This document shows, piece by piece, positions 5,160 through 6,659 of a DNA stretch of 6,659 nt (position 1 is its first letter; the number at the start of each line of letters is the position of its first letter). The notes below the pieces were generated by a model that did no database searches, was not told the DNA's origin, and worked only from the letters and a program-made list of their open reading frames with translations. Both the position numbers and the translations under genes were made by a program. The stretch covers positions 1-6,659 of the forward strand of contig CABUWB010000102.1 of assembly GCA_902495025.1 (NCBI GenBank), written 5' to 3'. The stretch is from an uncultured Eubacteriales bacterium. Lineage in GTDB: Bacteria; Bacillota; Clostridia; Lachnospirales; CAG-274.

Positions 5160-6398
5160 ATGGCTATATTACATCCCTTTAAAGGCTACAGACCCACAAA
5201 GGAGCTCTGCTCCAAGGTGGCTGCGCTCCCTTATGACGTTATGAGTTCTGCCGAGGCACGTGAAATGGTTAAAAACGACCCATATTCATTCCTGCACGTT
5301 GACAGGGCAGAGGTCGATTTGCCCGCAGGTACGGACATTTACTCCGACGAAGTTTATAAAAAGGCTGCCGACAATCTTAACTCAATGATTGCAGACGGCA
5401 TTTATATTCAGGACAGCGAGCCTGTGCTCTACGTCTACCGCCTTACCATGAACGGCAGGAGCCAGACGGGCCTTGTCGGATGCAGTGCCATTGATGAATA
5501 TATAGAGGGTAAAATCAAAAAGCACGAGCTTACAAGAGCCGACAAGGAGGAGGACAGAATAAGGCACGTTGATGCCTGCAACGCAAATACCGGTCCAATC
5601 TTCCTTACTTATAGGGGAAAGGCTGAAATTGACAAAATAATTGCCGAGGTTACCTCCGCACCTGCCGAATACGACTTTACAAGCGAGGACGGCGTTTCGC
5701 ATACTGTATGGGTTATCAGCGACAAAGCCGTTATAGACAGCCTTGTTAAGCTCTTTGCAGGCGTTGACAGCCTTTATATTGCAGACGGACACCACAGAAA
5801 CGCCTCTGCCGTTAAGGTAGGCATTAAAAGGCGTGAGGCTGCAGGCAGCTACAGCGGCGAGGAGGAATTTAATTTCTATCTTTCCGTACTTTTCCCTGCC
5901 AACCAGCTCCATATTATGGACTACAACAGGGTTGTAAAGGATTTGAACGGCATGAGCGCCGACGAATTTTTTGCAGCACTTTCCAAAAAATTTGATATTG
6001 AACAAACCGACGGTATCTGCTCACCCGAAAAGGCGCATACCTTTGGTATGTATATAGGTAAAAAGTGGTACAGACTTACCGCCAAGCCACATATTATAAA
6101 GGACGATGCCGTTGACGGTCTGGACGTTTCCATTTTACAGAATGAGGTGCTTTCACCCCTGCTTGGCATAGGCGACCCACGCACCGACAAGCGCATTGAC
6201 TTTGTCGGCGGTATACGTGGTCTTTCCGAGCTTGAAAAGAGAGTTGACAGCGGAGAAATGACGCTTGCCTTTTCCATGTATCCAACCTCAATGGACGAGC
6301 TTATGGCTATTGCCGACAGCGGCAAAATTATGCCGCCAAAATCAACATGGTTTGAGCCTAAGCTGCGCAGCGGTATTTTCGTTCATAAGTTAAATTAA
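5160..6398 (+). CDS. DUF1015 family protein
   Basis: A 412-residue cytoplasmic-looking protein with no signal peptide or membrane helix. It matches the DUF1015 family along its full length: HPFKGYRP near the N-terminus (5-12), ALPYDVMS (22-29), PYSFLHVDR (41-49), the HELT/DR block (122-133), IADGHHRNASA (207-217), QNEVLSPLLG (327-336), DPRTDKRIDFVGG (339-351) and the C-terminal MPPKSTWFEPKLRSG block (391-405). The DGHHR motif recalls the D/EGxHR motif of ParB/sulfiredoxin-fold proteins, some of which bind nucleotides and phosphorylate small molecules. That is an analogy, not evidence of activity. I recall family members lying beside serine biosynthesis genes in Clostridia, but none is visible here. 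The ATG has AAGGAGG (5146-5152) 7 nt upstream. It is divergent from the citrate-synthase operon and leads a plus-strand unit with the phosphodiesterase. Family firm; function unknown. Confidence 0.88.
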   Translation: MAILHPFKGYRPTKELCSKVAALPYDVMSSAEAREMVKNDPYSFLHVDRAEVDLPAGTDIYSDEVYKKAADNLNSMIADGIYIQDSEPVLYVYRLTMNGRSQTGLVGCSAIDEYIEGKIKKHELTRADKEEDRIRHVDACNANTGPIFLTYRGKAEIDKIIAEVTSAPAEYDFTSEDGVSHTVWVISDKAVIDSLVKLFAGVDSLYIADGHHRNASAVKVGIKRREAAGSYSGEEEFNFYLSVLFPANQLHIMDYNRVVKDLNGMSADEFFAALSKKFDIEQTDGICSPEKAHTFGMYIGKKWYRLTAKPHIIKDDAVDGLDVSILQNEVLSPLLGIGDPRTDKRIDFVGGIRGLSELEKRVDSGEMTLAFSMYPTSMDELMAIADSGKIMPPKSTWFEPKLRSGIFVHKLN

Positions 6399-6417
6399 AT
6401 TCTTAGGGGGAATTTAT

Positions 6418-6659
6418 ATGCCTTTTGCTATAATTTTGTTTTTACTTATCTTTCTTGCCCTTGCTGTTGCCTATTGTATGAAGCCTTCGCAGGATAATCT
6501 GCGCAAGGCAAGGTTTAAAAGCTTTGAACACCATTACATAGCGCACAGGGGTCTGCATGATGATAAGTTTGACGCACCCGAAAATACAATGGCAGCCTTC
6601 AGACGTGCCATAAGCTGCGGCTTTGGCATTGAGCTTGACGTGCACCTTACAAAGGATAA
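6418..6659 (+). CDS. Membrane-anchored glycerophosphodiester phosphodiesterase, N-terminal part (3' end outside window)
   Basis: The frame is open from ATG 6418 to the window edge (80 full codons plus two bases), so the gene is cut by the window rather than broken. Residues 3-20 form one hydrophobic helix, probably an uncleaved N-terminal anchor, with basic residues following (RKARFK, 29-34). The catalytic domain then begins with the GDPD signature: IAHRG (41-45; His43 and Arg44), PENTMAAF (54-61) and GIELDVHLTKD (70-80), with Glu72 and Asp74 as metal ligands. Known members hydrolyse glycerophosphodiesters to glycerol-3-phosphate and an alcohol; here the side of the membrane depends on topology. 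The second catalytic His lies beyond the window. AGGGGGA (6405-6411) precedes the ATG by 6 nt. The gene starts 19 nt after the DUF1015 stop, with no terminator between, so the two are likely cotranscribed. Confidence 0.88.
   Translation, partial: MPFAIILFLLIFLALAVAYCMKPSQDNLRKARFKSFEHHYIAHRGLHDDKFDAPENTMAAFRRAISCGFGIELDVHLTKD

Noticed and set aside
5382..6005. 207-codon minus-strand frame opposite the DUF1015 gene
   Set aside because: The plus-strand protein matches its family throughout, and the minus frame has no family features and no ribosome binding site I could see.
6657..6659. TAA at the very end of the window as a stop of the phosphodiesterase gene
   Set aside because: It is out of frame: the codon is GAT (6655-6657) followed by an incomplete AA-. 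The gene continues beyond the window.

Overview
The window looks like chromosomal DNA of an anaerobic Firmicute of class Clostridia, probably a gut Oscillospiraceae/Ruminococcaceae-type genome. The evidence is the gene set: a 2-hydroxyacyl-CoA dehydratase activase-type protein, a Re-citrate-synthase-like enzyme beside an isocitrate dehydrogenase, and DUF2461 and DUF1015 proteins. Strong GGAGG-type ribosome binding sites, very AT-rich intergenic DNA, and intergenic hairpin repeats of a kind I associate with gut Clostridia fit this. Genus-level placement cannot be made by eye.

Layout. (1) Positions 2-943, plus strand: the C-terminal 313 residues of a large acyl-CoA dehydratase activase-related protein, closed by an intrinsic terminator at 947-977. 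(2) Positions 1064-1531: a gene-free block of nested inverted repeats between two convergent genes. An outer imperfect terminal inverted repeat encloses a second element with 12-bp perfect ends and a pair of GC-rich hairpins. (3) Positions 4781 down to 1542, minus strand: a compact three-gene operon of Re-citrate synthase/homocitrate synthase-like enzyme, isocitrate dehydrogenase-family enzyme and DUF2461 protein. The first two genes are 20 nt apart and the last two overlap by 8 nt. (4) Positions 4791-5159: an AT-rich divergent promoter region. It has a near-consensus sigma-A promoter for the minus operon (TTGACA-17-TACAAT) and an extended -10 promoter for the plus operon, plus several dyads and five GGTTAA/TTAACC hexamers. 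(5) Positions 5160-6659, plus strand: a DUF1015 protein followed 19 nt later by a membrane-anchored glycerophosphodiester phosphodiesterase that runs off the window.

How the genes may work together. The first two minus-strand enzymes are the ends of the oxidative citrate branch: oxaloacetate plus acetyl-CoA to citrate, then isocitrate to 2-oxoglutarate. In many anaerobes without a complete TCA cycle this branch supplies glutamate. Aconitase, the middle step, is not in the window. The roles of DUF2461 in this operon and of DUF1015 beside it are unknown. No phage, CRISPR, tRNA or rRNA gene was recognised. The least explained parts are the nested repeat block and the divergent control region.
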